From Mycolicibacterium litorale (GTDB lineage: Bacteria; Actinomycetota; Actinomycetes; Mycobacteriales; Mycobacteriaceae), in the NCBI GenBank assembly GCA_002007745.1, contig CP019882.1:4216001-4280000 (forward strand): 64,000 nt of DNA, written 5' to 3'. Shown here in pieces: positions 45,998 through 55,852 of this stretch. A program made the translations under genes and the position numbers. Position 1 is the first letter of the stretch. Every line of letters starts with the position of its first letter. The notes under the pieces were generated by a model that was not told the DNA's origin, searched no databases, and was given only the letters and a program-made list of their open reading frames with translations.

Positions 45998-47277
45998 CAG
46001 TTACCACCCTCGTCCTGCGGCGTCGGTTGCGGCGCCGGACCCGGCAACGGTCCGGTTCCGACCCCCGGTGCAGGTTGGCTGGCACCGATCAATGCAGCCG
46101 GCGGGGCGGCGGGTGCCGGGGCCGGGTCAACCAGCGGCGGAATGCCGGCCACCTCGGTCGGGGGCGGCGCGCTGAACGGCGCCTTCAGCGGATCGTAGGT
46201 GTACGTCGCATACCACGGATCACCGGGCGCGGGAACCAGTTTGGCGCCCTCCTCTCCCCACCGAGTGCCCAAGAATAGGGTGCGCTTGAGCCGCGGAACG
46301 GTGAAGTCAAAGACGATGAACTGATTCATGTAGTCGCCGCGGATGGCGCGGTCGATGAAGTTCTGGGTGTACGGAAATGTGGTGGCATAGGCCAGAACTG
46401 TGTCGAGCTTGGGGCCGACGTCGGCAAGTGCACGCAAGGTCGGCTCCAGATTTGTCAAGTTGCGCACCAGGTCGGCCTGGGTGTCGTTGATCAGGCCGGT
46501 CGCCAGATCGCTGAATCGGCCCAGCTTCTCCAACGCGGTGGTGATCCGTGGCTGCTCCTTGACCAACACATCGAGTGCGGGTGGAATCCGTTTGAGTGCC
46601 TCGGTGAGCACCGCATTCTGACCGGCGAAGACGCCGGCCAACCGGTTCAGCGATGTGATCGAGGCGTTGATGCTGTCCCGTTGCTGCGCGAGCAGGCCGA
46701 CGAAGTCGTTGAGGCGGCCCAGCAGATCACGGACTTGGTCCTGCCGGCCGTCGAGAGCGGCGTTGAACTCGTGGACGATATCCCCGATCTGTCCAAGACC
46801 GCCGCCGTTGACAACTACCGATAGCGCCGAAAGGGTCTGTTCGGTAGAGGGATACGTTGAAGACTGGTTCAGACCGAGCGTGGCCCCGGGCTGTAGCCTA
46901 CCCGCCGGGCTCTGCCCCAGCGGCGGGTTCAACGCCAGGTGCATCGAACCCAAGAGACTGGTCTGCCCGACTGTCGCGACCGCGTTGGCAGGCACCACAA
47001 CGTCGGGCTTCACCGACACCTCCACATCGGCATGCCAGTCACGAACCGTCATTTTCCCGACACTGCCCACCACCACGTCCCCGATGAGGACCGGTGAATT
47101 TGATTCGAGAGTGCCAACATTGGCGAGTTCGACGTGATAGGTGGCAGCTCCCGAACCGCGGCCGGCTGTGCCGGGCAACGGTGCCGAATTGAGACCACCG
47201 AAAGCACAACCACTCACGCTGACCACGATGCACGAGGCCATCGCGACGCAGCGTCCTAGTGACCGATAACGGGTCAT
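45997..47277 (-). CDS. mceE: MceE-type MCE lipoprotein
   Basis: The 426-residue Mce protein has a signal peptide with lipobox VSVSGC, so it is a lipoprotein, as MceE (LprK/LprN-like) members are. The MCE domain follows (about 45-140; SPVLIGDVVVGSVGKM), then a long helical region and a Pro-rich C-terminus. It would sit on the outer face of the cytoplasmic membrane as one subunit of the lipid-transfer complex. The start overlaps the restored end of mceD (ATGA). Confidence 0.93.
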   Translation of the reverse strand: MTRYRSLGRCVAMASCIVVSVSGCAFGGLNSAPLPGTAGRGSGAATYHVELANVGTLESNSPVLIGDVVVGSVGKMTVRDWHADVEVSVKPDVVVPANAVATVGQTSLLGSMHLALNPPLGQSPAGRLQPGATLGLNQSSTYPSTEQTLSALSVVVNGGGLGQIGDIVHEFNAALDGRQDQVRDLLGRLNDFVGLLAQQRDSINASITSLNRLAGVFAGQNAVLTEALKRIPPALDVLVKEQPRITTALEKLGRFSDLATGLINDTQADLVRNLTNLEPTLRALADVGPKLDTVLAYATTFPYTQNFIDRAIRGDYMNQFIVFDFTVPRLKRTLFLGTRWGEEGAKLVPAPGDPWYATYTYDPLKAPFSAPPPTEVAGIPPLVDPAPAPAAPPAALIGASQPAPGVGTGPLPGPAPQPTPQDEGGN

Positions 47278-48745
47278 GATGGTGGCGTCCCTTCAATGGG
47301 CTGCGCAGGCGCCGGTGGATCCTCGGCCGGTAGCAGCATGTCTCGCAGGTTTGATGGGGCGGGCCGGCCGGCGCTGACGGAACACCGGGCGGGATCGGCG
47401 CCCCGGGGTACAAAGCCGGTTGCGGGTCGGCGGGCAACCCATTGGGCGCGTAGGAGCCCGGTGTTGTGTTGGGCGGTGCGCCCCAGCCGGGCGGCGGCGG
47501 CACATCGCCGTTGTAGCCGGTATAGGCCGACACCGCCGGCGGGATCTCACCAGGAGGTATCGACGCGCCAGACCCTCCCGGTGCCAGCTTCGGATCGGAA
47601 TAGACCAGGTTCTCCGGACTGGGTGACTTGCCCAGGTAGGCGTTGAACGGAAAGGGCAGGTAGTTGAAGTTCAGCAGGCGCAGCGCGGGCCCCAGATACT
47701 CCGCGCACGCGTTGCCGGTCGCAGCTGCGGTCGCGTTACTCACCGCACCGATTGCCGAACAGACCAACTGAACTGGGTTGGAGAAGTTGGCCATGGCGAA
47801 TGCGCCGATGCCACTTCCGGTATCGGGGTTGTAGATGTTGTAGCTGTTGCCGATCGCGTTGGGTGCGACGTGCAACACGTTCTCCAGTACCAATTTGTTA
47901 TCGGCGACGTTGCGGGTGACGTCGCCGAGCCGTTGGATCTGCTCGGCCGTCTGGTCGCGACTGCCGGCGATGAACCGCTGAATGTCGACCACGGCGCCGG
48001 ACAGATCCGTCAGCGCCGCGTCAAGATCCGAGCGACTCCCGTTCACGACGCTACTGACACTGGCTAAGCGGTTCTGGAACTGCACGATCTGGGTGTTGCT
48101 GTCGCGCAGTGCGGTGATGAAGGTCTGCAGGTTCTTGAGGATGTCGACGATGTTGCCGCTGCCGCCGGCCAGCACCCGGCTGATACCGGACAGCTGGGCG
48201 ATCGCCTCGCGCAGCTTGTCGCCATTACCGTCCATCGCATTGGCTGCCGAATCGATGAATCTGGCCACGGCCGTGTTCGAATCGTCGCCGGTGGGCCCCA
48301 AATCTGTTGCCAGACGCATCAGCTGGGTCTTCACCTCATCCCATTCCACCGGTATCGCCGTGCGGTCAACGTCGATCACCGCGCCGTCGGGCAAAGTGGG
48401 GCCTGCATCTCGGTAGGCCGGAGCGAGTTGAACGAAGCGCGCACCCACGAGGTTCTGCGCGACGATGATCGCACGGACCTCGGCCGGGATCGACACGCCG
48501 TGGTCAACGGCAAGTACGACTTTGGCCCGGGTCGGTTCCGGCTCGATGGACTTGATGGTGCCCACCTTCACCCCGGATACCCGCACCTCGTCGCCGGGAT
48601 AGATCGCTGTGACGCTGGTGAAGTACGCGGTGATCGTGGTGGGTTTGGTGACCGTGTGGCGGACAAGCACGGTGGCGCCACCGGCGAACAGCAAAGCGAG
48701 CGCCACTGCCACCACCACCACGGTGAACCGCTTGCGAGACGTCAT
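47274..48745 (-). pseudogene. mceD: MceD-type MCE protein, one-base frameshift near the 3' end
   Basis: ATG 48745 overlaps the mceC stop (ATGA). The protein has an N-terminal helix, an MCE domain (about 30-130), a helical domain and a Pro-rich tail. The frame breaks at the G run 47356-47359. One extra base restores PSNLRDMLLPAEDPPAPAQP and a stop at 47274, which overlaps the mceE start exactly as the other gene pairs do. That restored coupling is strong evidence for one missing base. Restored length is about 490 residues. Read without correction, the frame runs on into mceE as nonsense. Confidence 0.88.
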
Positions 48746-49839
48746 GGCTGTCCCCATCGCTCATTGGGCTGCGGTATTCCGTTGTAGGGGAATGGGAATT
48801 CCGCTCGGGGTCCGGCGTTGTCGGGCGGCTGGCCGGCGTCGGTGCCGCGGCGGAAGCCCAGTGCGTAGTCGAGGAACGGTTGCAGCGACTGCGCCGGTAT
48901 CAAGTTGCCGATGAAGGCGTTGTAGTAAAAGCCGTTGTTGACCGCTTCGGCCTGGGTCAACTGATACTTGGCCAAGCCGTTGAGCGCCTTGACGATGTTG
49001 TCGTTGTTCTTCTGCAGCATGGCGGTCACGGAGTTGATCTTCTCCAGAGCCGGGGCGAGCGTCTTCTCGTTGTCGTGCACCATCCCGGTCACCTGCTGAG
49101 ACAGTGCGCTGGTCTTGGTCAGCAAGTTGACCAACGCATAGCGGCGTTGCTCCAGCACCCCGGATAGGTCGTTGGCGTTGAGCAATAGCGTGTTCACCTG
49201 CTGGCTGCGCTGCGACAGGATCCCGGTGACGTTCGCGGCGCTCTTCAACAGATCGGACAGCGAACCGTTGCGCTCATTGAGCGTCCGCGACAGATTGCTG
49301 ACACCGTCGAAGGTGGGTCCGAGTTGTGGGGCGATCCGATCGATCGTGTCCGACAGGGTGTTCAGAGCCTGATTGACGGCGGCAGTATCCGTACCGGCGG
49401 TATTGGCAGTGAAGTCGTTCACCGAATCGGTCAGTGAGTACGGCGAGCCGGTGCGCGCCACGGGAATCACGTCCGCCGACCGCAGCGTTCCCTTGCCGTC
49501 GGATTCCAGTGTCAAGATCCGCTGGCCCAGCAGTGTGCCGGTGCGGATGTGGGCGGTGGTTTCCGATCCGAGCCGCACTGTGCCGTTGACCATGAAGGTC
49601 ACCAGGGCATCGCCGTGGTGCAGTGACACATTTGAGACGGTCCCGACCTTGACCCCTGCGACAATCACATCACTTCCGGGGGTTAGCCCCCCGGCTTCGC
49701 TGAACAGTGCCTCGTGCTTGATGGCGCTGGCCCACGTCAGCAGTCGTTCGGGCTGCAGCCCGACGGTGATGATCAGGATGATCAGTGCTAGGCCGATGAA
49801 GCCCGACCTGATCAACGATGATCCACGGTATTTGAGCAT
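48742..49839 (-). CDS. mceC: MceC-type MCE protein
   Basis: The 365-residue Mce protein starts MLKYRGSSLIRSGFIG, followed by a membrane helix (LALIILIITVGL), an MCE domain (LTPGSDVIVAGVKVGTVSNV) and a helical domain. The frame stays open upstream to 49932, but ATG 49839 shares one base with the mceB stop (TGATG) and gives the normal Mce N-terminus. It is part of the periplasmic hexameric lipid-transport assembly. Confidence 0.93.
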   Translation of the reverse strand: MLKYRGSSLIRSGFIGLALIILIITVGLQPERLLTWASAIKHEALFSEAGGLTPGSDVIVAGVKVGTVSNVSLHHGDALVTFMVNGTVRLGSETTAHIRTGTLLGQRILTLESDGKGTLRSADVIPVARTGSPYSLTDSVNDFTANTAGTDTAAVNQALNTLSDTIDRIAPQLGPTFDGVSNLSRTLNERNGSLSDLLKSAANVTGILSQRSQQVNTLLLNANDLSGVLEQRRYALVNLLTKTSALSQQVTGMVHDNEKTLAPALEKINSVTAMLQKNNDNIVKALNGLAKYQLTQAEAVNNGFYYNAFIGNLIPAQSLQPFLDYALGFRRGTDAGQPPDNAGPRAEFPFPYNGIPQPNERWGQP

Positions 49840-50864
49840 CAGGGCTCGCCGCACCTTCCAGTGTGTTGAATGATCCAGGGGAAGTAAGCCGTTCGACCCT
49901 GCAGGTCCGTCACTCGCACGGACAACCCACACAGATATTGGTTGAGCCAGCTCCCGTAGGCGCCGAGCCGCACAAGTTTGCGATAGTTGGCGGGCGCCTT
50001 CTGCAGCGCCAAGTCAAGGCGAGCCTTGTCTTGGTCAAGAAGCGGCGCCAGCCGGCCCAACTCGTTGATACTGCCGGCCAGTGGTGGCCGGGCCTGGGTC
50101 AGCAAGTCAGCCAGCGAGGCGGTGCCGTTGTCCAGGGACGTGATGGCCTCGCCGATCGGGTCTTTCTCGGCCGCCAGCCCGGTGATCAGCTTCTGCAGCT
50201 TGTCGATCGCGCCGGAGAACTTGTCCCCGTCCTTACTGATCGTCGCGACGACGGTGTTGAGGTTGTCGATCAGTTGTTGCACGGTCTTGCCGTTGTCGGC
50301 CAGTGCGCTGGTGAACGACGAGGTCTTGGAGAACAACGACTCGATGTTGCCGTCTTGGCCCTGCAGGATCTGGATCAGCGAGTTGGTCAGGGCGTTGACG
50401 TCTTGCGGATTGAGGCCCTGAACAACGGGTTTCAGACCACCGAGTAGCAGGTCCAGGTCCAGCGCGGGCTCGGTGCGATCCATTGGGATCTGGGAGCCGG
50501 GTGGCTGGATCTTCACCGATCCCGGACCGGTGACGAGTTCGAGGTAGCGATCGCCGACCAGGTTGAGGTAACGTACCGCCGCCTTGGTGCCCGAGGTCAG
50601 CACGACATCGCGATCGGCGTCGAAATCAACGACGACCTTGTTGTCGGGCTGCAGGGCCACGTCGGTGACGGTGCCGACTCGGACCCCGGCCACCCGGACG
50701 GAATCCCCGGACTTCAACCGGGACACGTCGACGAAGAGAGCCGAATACTTGTTCGTCGAGCCGCTGCGGTACTGGCCGAAGATGGCGAACAGCGCTGCGG
50801 TGAGCAACAGCATCACCACACCGAAGGTGCTCACCTTGACGATCGTCTTGCTCAGGGCGGTCAT
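49839..50864 (-). CDS. mceB: MceB-type MCE protein
   Basis: The 341-residue protein has an N-terminal membrane helix (VSTFGVVMLLLTAALFAIFG), an MCE domain (LKSGDSVRVAGVRVGTVTDV) and a helical region. It ends IIQHTGRCGEP with paired Cys typical of MceB. It overlaps mceA upstream by 4 bases and shares a base with the mceC start. Confidence 0.93.
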   Translation of the reverse strand: MTALSKTIVKVSTFGVVMLLLTAALFAIFGQYRSGSTNKYSALFVDVSRLKSGDSVRVAGVRVGTVTDVALQPDNKVVVDFDADRDVVLTSGTKAAVRYLNLVGDRYLELVTGPGSVKIQPPGSQIPMDRTEPALDLDLLLGGLKPVVQGLNPQDVNALTNSLIQILQGQDGNIESLFSKTSSFTSALADNGKTVQQLIDNLNTVVATISKDGDKFSGAIDKLQKLITGLAAEKDPIGEAITSLDNGTASLADLLTQARPPLAGSINELGRLAPLLDQDKARLDLALQKAPANYRKLVRLGAYGSWLNQYLCGLSVRVTDLQGRTAYFPWIIQHTGRCGEP

Positions 50865-52138
50865 CCGGGTTGTCCAACCTGCGTGGAGTTACGGGGCGGC
50901 CCGTCGAGCGGACCGAACAGGGCCTGCTTGAGGCCGTCGGAGTTGAGCAGGATGCCCTGGTTGCCGTACTGCGCCTGATTAGCGCCGATATCGGTGACCA
51001 CGTAGGGCGGGCGTTGCTCGAAGCCCACGGCGGGCAGGTCCATGCATTGCGGTCCGCCGGTGGCCGCTACCTTGGGGAGGTTCATCGGATAGCGGTAGCG
51101 CTCGCGGCCTAGGAAGAACGAGTCCAGCAACATGACACCTGGCTGCGCGGTACCCGGACCGGTGGCCAACGGAATCATGCCTTCCAGTGCGCAGTTGAGG
51201 GCCGAGTGGTAAGTGTTGGTCAGGTCGGTGGTGGGCACCAGCAGATGCAGGACGTCGGTCAGCGGCTGCCGGTTGGTGCCGATGACCTCGGTTCCGACGT
51301 CGGCCAGTCCGATGGCGCTGACCAGCAGGGTGTCGAGGTTCTTGTCCTGGTCGACGATGGTGTCGCTGATCTTCGTCGAGTTGCTGACGGTTTTGAGCAA
51401 GTCCGGCGAGACGTCGGCGTACGCGTCGAGAACTGTTGGGGCGATGGCGAGTTCGTGGTTCAGCGTATCGAGACTGGGGTTGAGCTTGGCCAACGCGGCG
51501 TCGAGGTCGACAAGGGTCTGGCCGAACTTGTTGCCACGCCCCCTCAGCGATGTCGCGATGGCGCCCAGGGTCTGATTGAGCTTGACGGGCTCGATCTGGG
51601 ACAGCACCGAAACCAATTGCTGGAAGACGGTATTGATTTCGACGGTAACGTGCTGACCTTCGATCACCTGCCCGGCACGTACTCGTTGGGCAGAGGGATC
51701 GGCAGGAGTGCGCAGTTCGACGAACTTCGCGCCAAACACCGTCGAGGAGGTGATGTCGGCATTGACGTTAGCCGGAATGATACGCACCATCGCAGGGTCG
51801 ATCGCCAGGTGCAGGGCGGCCTTGCCGTCGGGCAGCGGATCGATGGAATCAACCTTGCCGACCTGGGCGCCATGCAGCTTCACCTTGGCTTCAGGATTCA
51901 TCACCAGCCCGGCACGCTCGGAAATAACAGTCACCGGAACGGTTTTGGTGAACGACCCACGGAACAACCCGATCGCGACGATGACGATCGCCACGATCGT
52001 CAAAGCAGTCAGCGCACCAGCCAACGGCCGGGCATAGCTGCGAGTACCGAAGCTCTCGCCAGGCTTGGCGGCCACCGGGCCGGCGTCGGTTTCGGTTTCA
52101 GATCGATCAGCCGGCCCGGGGCCGACATTTGGTGTCAC
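50861..52138 (-). CDS. mceA: MceA-type MCE protein
   Basis: The 425-residue protein starts with GTG 52138 and has a cytoplasmic N-terminus (about 1-37), a membrane helix (LAGALTALTIVAIVIVAIGLF), an MCE domain (MNPEAKVKLHGAQVGKVDSI) and a long C-terminal domain with SALNCALEGM and QCMDLP cysteines, as in MceA/Mce4A. First of six mce genes. Whether it carries sterols, as Mce4 does, or fatty acids, as Mce1 does, is inferred only from the steroid-type genes nearby. Confidence 0.92.
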   Translation of the reverse strand: MTPNVGPGPADRSETETDAGPVAAKPGESFGTRSYARPLAGALTALTIVAIVIVAIGLFRGSFTKTVPVTVISERAGLVMNPEAKVKLHGAQVGKVDSIDPLPDGKAALHLAIDPAMVRIIPANVNADITSSTVFGAKFVELRTPADPSAQRVRAGQVIEGQHVTVEINTVFQQLVSVLSQIEPVKLNQTLGAIATSLRGRGNKFGQTLVDLDAALAKLNPSLDTLNHELAIAPTVLDAYADVSPDLLKTVSNSTKISDTIVDQDKNLDTLLVSAIGLADVGTEVIGTNRQPLTDVLHLLVPTTDLTNTYHSALNCALEGMIPLATGPGTAQPGVMLLDSFFLGRERYRYPMNLPKVAATGGPQCMDLPAVGFEQRPPYVVTDIGANQAQYGNQGILLNSDGLKQALFGPLDGPPRNSTQVGQPG

Positions 52139-52148
52139 GTCTTCTCCC

Positions 52149-52997
52149 CTATCCGGACAGGTTGAAGTTGCCGTTGGATCCGTAGATCGCCAGTGAGATC
52201 AGCAGGGTGACTGATACGACGACGATCAGGGAGGTACGTACGGCGTTGCCCACGGCCACGCCGACTCCGGAGGGTCCGCCGGTGGCGAAGTAGCCGAAGT
52301 AGGTGTGGACCAACAAGATGGTGATGGCCATCAACACCGCCTGCAGGAAACTCCACAACAAGTCGATCGGGTTCAAGAAGGTGTTGAAGTAGTGGTCATA
52401 GAGGCCGCCGGACTGGCCGAACAGCACCACCGTGGTGAACTGGCTGGCCACGAAACTCAAGATCACCGCGATCGAGTACAGCGGCGTGATCGCCACCATC
52501 CCGGCCACAATCCGCGTGCTGACGAGGTATTCCACCGGCGGGATGCCCATCGACTCCAGCGCGTCGATCTCCTCGTTGATCCGCATCGCCCCGAGTTGGG
52601 CGGTCACCCCGGCCCCGAACGTGGCCGCCAACCCGATGCCGGCCACCACCGGAGCCGAGATCCGCACGTTGATGAACGCCGCCAAAAAGCCGGTCAGCGC
52701 TTCGATACCGATATTGCCCAACGAGCTATAGCCCTGCACCGCCAACGTCCCACCGGCAGCCAGGGTCAAGAACCCCACGATGACCACGGTGCCGCCGATC
52801 ATCGCCAGCGTCCCGGCCCCCATCGAGATCTCGGCGATCAACCGGATGATCTCCTTGCGGAAATGCACCGCCGCGTGCGGCGTACCCCGCAACGCCCGCG
52901 CGTAGAACAAGGTGTGGTCCCCGATCCGGGAAAAGAAGTTCACCGGCCGGTCGATCTGGCGGGCCAGCCGTGGATAGGCCCCACGCAAGGTGATCAT
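52149..52997 (-). CDS. yrbEB: YrbE B-type permease of the Mce transporter
   Basis: The 282-residue MlaE/YrbE-family integral membrane protein has about five membrane segments and the conserved EEIDALESMGIPPVEYLVSTR loop. Paired with the A-type YrbE it forms the ABC-type permease that, with an MceG/Mkl ATPase encoded elsewhere, drives lipid import through the Mce tube. The start overlaps the yrbEA stop by 4 bases. Confidence 0.94.
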   Translation of the reverse strand: MITLRGAYPRLARQIDRPVNFFSRIGDHTLFYARALRGTPHAAVHFRKEIIRLIAEISMGAGTLAMIGGTVVIVGFLTLAAGGTLAVQGYSSLGNIGIEALTGFLAAFINVRISAPVVAGIGLAATFGAGVTAQLGAMRINEEIDALESMGIPPVEYLVSTRIVAGMVAITPLYSIAVILSFVASQFTTVVLFGQSGGLYDHYFNTFLNPIDLLWSFLQAVLMAITILLVHTYFGYFATGGPSGVGVAVGNAVRTSLIVVVSVTLLISLAIYGSNGNFNLSG

Positions 52998-53803
52998 CGC
53001 GTCGTCATCCGGATCCCGATCGCGGTCACCACCACATTGACCACGAACAACGCCATGAACGCGTACACCACCGTCTCGTTGACCGCGTTACCGACCGCCT
53101 TGGCCCCACCCCCGGAAATCGTCAACCCGCGATAACAGGCCACCAACCCCGCGATCAACCCGAACAACGCCGCCTTGACACAGGAGATGATCACCTCCGG
53201 CACCCCGGTCAACAGGGTGATCCCCGCCGCGAACGCGCCCGGATTCACATCCTGGACGAACACCGAAAACACATAGCCACCCAGGATGCCGATGATCACC
53301 ACCAGGCTGTTGAGCAACAACGCCACCAAACCCGAAGCCAGCATCCGCGGGGTGACCAACCGCTGTACCGGGTTGATCCCCAGCACCTCCATCGCGTCGA
53401 TCTCCTCACGGATCGTGCGCGACCCCAAATCCGCACACATCGCCGTCGCCCCCGCACCGGCCACGATCAACACCGTCACCAACGGACCCACCTGAGTCAC
53501 CGCACCAAAAGCCGCGCCCGCCCCGCTCAGATCGGCAGCACCCAACTCCCGCAACAAGATATTGAGCGTGAAACTCACCAACACCGTGAACGGGATCGCC
53601 ACCAGCAACGTCGGCGCCAACGACACCCGCGCCACGAACCAGGACTGCTCCAAAAACTCCCGCCACTGAAACGGCTTGCGAAACACGAACCGCACCGCAT
53701 CGGCCGACATAGCGAAAAGACCACCAATGGCCTGCATCGGACCCGACACACCACTACGAAGAGCAATGCCCGGAGACCAACGATCTGCTGCGCGATTTGT
53801 CAT
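52994..53803 (-). CDS. yrbEA: YrbE A-type permease of the Mce transporter
   Basis: The 269-residue MlaE/YrbE-family membrane protein has the conserved REEIDAMEVLGINPVQRLVTPR loop and several membrane helices. I chose ATG 53803 (GGAAG 7 bases upstream). ATGs at 53827 and 53839 are alternatives, and the frame stays open to 54121. First gene of the eight-gene yrbEAB-mceABCDEF operon, divergent from the SDR at 54120. Confidence 0.92.
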   Translation of the reverse strand: MTNRAADRWSPGIALRSGVSGPMQAIGGLFAMSADAVRFVFRKPFQWREFLEQSWFVARVSLAPTLLVAIPFTVLVSFTLNILLRELGAADLSGAGAAFGAVTQVGPLVTVLIVAGAGATAMCADLGSRTIREEIDAMEVLGINPVQRLVTPRMLASGLVALLLNSLVVIIGILGGYVFSVFVQDVNPGAFAAGITLLTGVPEVIISCVKAALFGLIAGLVACYRGLTISGGGAKAVGNAVNETVVYAFMALFVVNVVVTAIGIRMTTR

Positions 53804-54119
53804 TGGTGTCTTCCGAACCTCCAACATCGTCGTGGCCATCAGACCAACATCACGGCGCAAACCGACCCAAAACTGCACGGTATTTCCACCGCCCTGCCCG
53901 CGGTCCGGGCTCGCCAGCTGGCGCGAGAGAAGACGTCCGTACGGTCGGCAATCGATGTCGGCCGGTCGGGACGTGACTTCACGGTCGATGAGTGCACCCC
54001 AGAATGTGTGCGCCGCCACACCGTGTTCCCAATCAGCGGGAGGTTCGTCAGTCAGACAGATCAGTGGGAAGCGATGATCTCCTCTCCCGACTTCCCTAAG
54101 ACTTAGGAGCGAATCTGTC
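53804..54119. promoter_or_regulatory. 316-base divergent promoter region of the mce operon and an SDR gene
   Basis: This is the largest non-coding gap in the window. It contains the palindrome at 54095-54107 next to the SDR start. I saw no AACnnGTT KstR core, no small gene and no RNA structure of note in the rest. Confidence 0.55.
54095..54107. promoter_or_regulatory. Perfect palindrome CCTAAG-A-CTTAGG
   Basis: A 13-base palindrome ends 12 bases before the SDR start and overlaps its ribosome site (TAGGAG). A bound repressor would block the SDR directly. Confidence 0.5.
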
Positions 54120-54926
54120 ATGCCGACCTTGCAGCGCTACACCGATCGTCGTGTGCTGATCACCGGCGGCGGCTCGGGCATCGGCCAAGCCTGCGTGCTG
54201 CGCATCCTCGACGAGGGCGGTCACGTCGTGGCCGCCGACATCAGCGAATCCGGTTTGAAGGACACCACAGCAAAGGCCGCCGACAGCGCCGGCAGGCTGA
54301 CCACCCTGGTGATGGACGTCGGTAACGAGGACTCGGTGAAATCCGGTGTCGGTGAGGCGATCTCCGCACTCGGCGGCCTCGACACCCTGGTGAACGTCGC
54401 GGGAATCCTGCGGTCGGCACATTTCCTGGACACCACACTGGCCGACTTCGAACACGTGCTTCGCGTCAACCTGATCGGCACGTTTCTTGTGACGCGGGAG
54501 GCAATTTCGGCACTGCGTGCCGGCACCGCCCCGGCCGTGGTCAACTTCAGCTCCACCTCGGCCGCGTTCGCCCACCCCTACATGTCGGCCTACGCCGCCT
54601 CCAAAGGCGGCATTCAAGCAATGACCCACTCACTCGCATCCGAATTCGCCAAAGACGGCATCCGGTTCAACTCGGTGCAGCCCGGCTCCATCGCCTCCGG
54701 CATGACCGACGGAACCGGCGAGTCCAAACAGAGTGTCGGCCCAGGCCTACCCGAGGACGCCGACTTTGGTCTGTTTGCCAAAGTCGCGCCGCTACTCCCA
54801 CTACCCGACGGCGCCATCTTCGCCAAACCCGAAGCCGTCGCGGCCGTCGTCGCCATGCTCGGCAGCCCCGACGCCTTCTTCGTCTCCGGCACCGAAGTAC
54901 GCGTCGACGGCGGCGCCCACATGTGA
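54120..54926 (+). CDS. SDR oxidoreductase divergent from the mce operon
   Basis: The 268-residue SDR has TGGGSGIG (about 15-22), NVAGIL, Ser in NFSSTSA, and Y and K in YAASKGG. The C-terminal VSGTEVRVDGGAHM is classical. The canonical mce4 locus also has an SDR just upstream of yrbE4A, on the same strand; here it is divergent. Hydroxysteroid or 3-hydroxyacyl-CoA oxidation is plausible. Confidence 0.9.
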   Translation: MPTLQRYTDRRVLITGGGSGIGQACVLRILDEGGHVVAADISESGLKDTTAKAADSAGRLTTLVMDVGNEDSVKSGVGEAISALGGLDTLVNVAGILRSAHFLDTTLADFEHVLRVNLIGTFLVTREAISALRAGTAPAVVNFSSTSAAFAHPYMSAYAASKGGIQAMTHSLASEFAKDGIRFNSVQPGSIASGMTDGTGESKQSVGPGLPEDADFGLFAKVAPLLPLPDGAIFAKPEAVAAVVAMLGSPDAFFVSGTEVRVDGGAHM

Positions 54927-54952
54927 CTCAGCCGTTCAATCAACACCGTCAC

Positions 54953-55852
54953 TCAGCCGCGGTGAGCCGCGAAGAACTGAGCGCTGGCCTGCGAGGCGTC
55001 GAACGTGAAGTCGGTCGGTCCGACCATGGCTGCCGGTAGGGCGAACCGGCCCGAGGGCCAGGTGTGGCCGCCGCCCGTGATGCTGACGAACGAGACGTCG
55101 GTACCACCTGCGCAACCGGTGGCTCTGAGGCGATCCACACCAGAGGCGTTGTCTGCGACCGGTGTTGGGCAGGTGTCGATGGACCGCCAGCGGTCGGCCA
55201 TCGCCGGAGCGGACACGATGTCGCTGGGGCCGCCGCGGCCGACCATCGGGCCACCGTTGTAGGGCACCACCGGATCGGCGGTTCCATGCACCGCGAGCAC
55301 CGACACCGGCCGCGAGGGGTTGCACGGAACCGCCGAGCCCAATGTGCCGGAGACCGGCGCGATGGCCGCGATCAAATCGGCCCGGTCACAGGCCAACCGA
55401 TTGGTCATGAACGCGCCAGCCGACATGCCGGTGACGAATACCGGCCCCGGCGGCAGACCGTAATCGCGGTTGACCCGATCGATCAGGGCGGCGAGGAAGC
55501 CGACGTCGTCGACACCTTGCCGGTCCGGGGTGGAGGCACCCCGCCCGTCGGCCCAACTCAGGTCGATGCCATCCGGATAGGCGACCACGAATCCGTGTTG
55601 GTCGGCCACGGCGTCGTAGTTGGTCAGCATCTCCTGGTCGTGCCCGGTCTGCCCGGCGCCATGCAGGTTGAGCACCAATCCCTTCGGCCGGCCCGACGGA
55701 ACGTGAACGATATACGTGCGCTGCAGGTCGCCGAAGGTCAGGACACCCGGCGGATCGTCACTGGCCGAGGCAATCGGGCTGTTGAGCCCGCAGGCCAGGG
55801 CAAGCGCGGCGACAAACGCTGTCAGGCGGCAGAGCACATTTCCAGTCTGCAC
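54953..55852 (-). CDS. Secreted PHB depolymerase/feruloyl-esterase-like hydrolase (LpqC type)
   Basis: The 299-residue alpha/beta hydrolase has an N-terminal signal peptide (LTAFVAALALACGL; cleavage near ASA, residue 30, or a lipoprotein-like LACG). Oxyanion region LHGAGQTG, nucleophile S144 in GMSAGAFM, then Asp in HGTADPVVPYNGG and His in GGGHTWPSG. The family hydrolyses polyhydroxybutyrate or feruloyl and related esters. It starts with GTG. It is convergent with the SDR at 54120. Confidence 0.85.
   Translation of the reverse strand: MQTGNVLCRLTAFVAALALACGLNSPIASASDDPPGVLTFGDLQRTYIVHVPSGRPKGLVLNLHGAGQTGHDQEMLTNYDAVADQHGFVVAYPDGIDLSWADGRGASTPDRQGVDDVGFLAALIDRVNRDYGLPPGPVFVTGMSAGAFMTNRLACDRADLIAAIAPVSGTLGSAVPCNPSRPVSVLAVHGTADPVVPYNGGPMVGRGGPSDIVSAPAMADRWRSIDTCPTPVADNASGVDRLRATGCAGGTDVSFVSITGGGHTWPSGRFALPAAMVGPTDFTFDASQASAQFFAAHRG

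Noticed and set aside
47039..47290. C-terminal extension of MceD running into mceE
   Set aside because: This tail is the product of the frameshift at 47356-47359; the restored frame ends at 47274 with the expected overlap.
6583..53990. KstR or KstR2 operator motifs (AACnnGTT, CAAGnnCTTG)
   Set aside because: I read the intergenic gaps by eye and found no convincing match. A motif scan with a weight matrix would be decisive.
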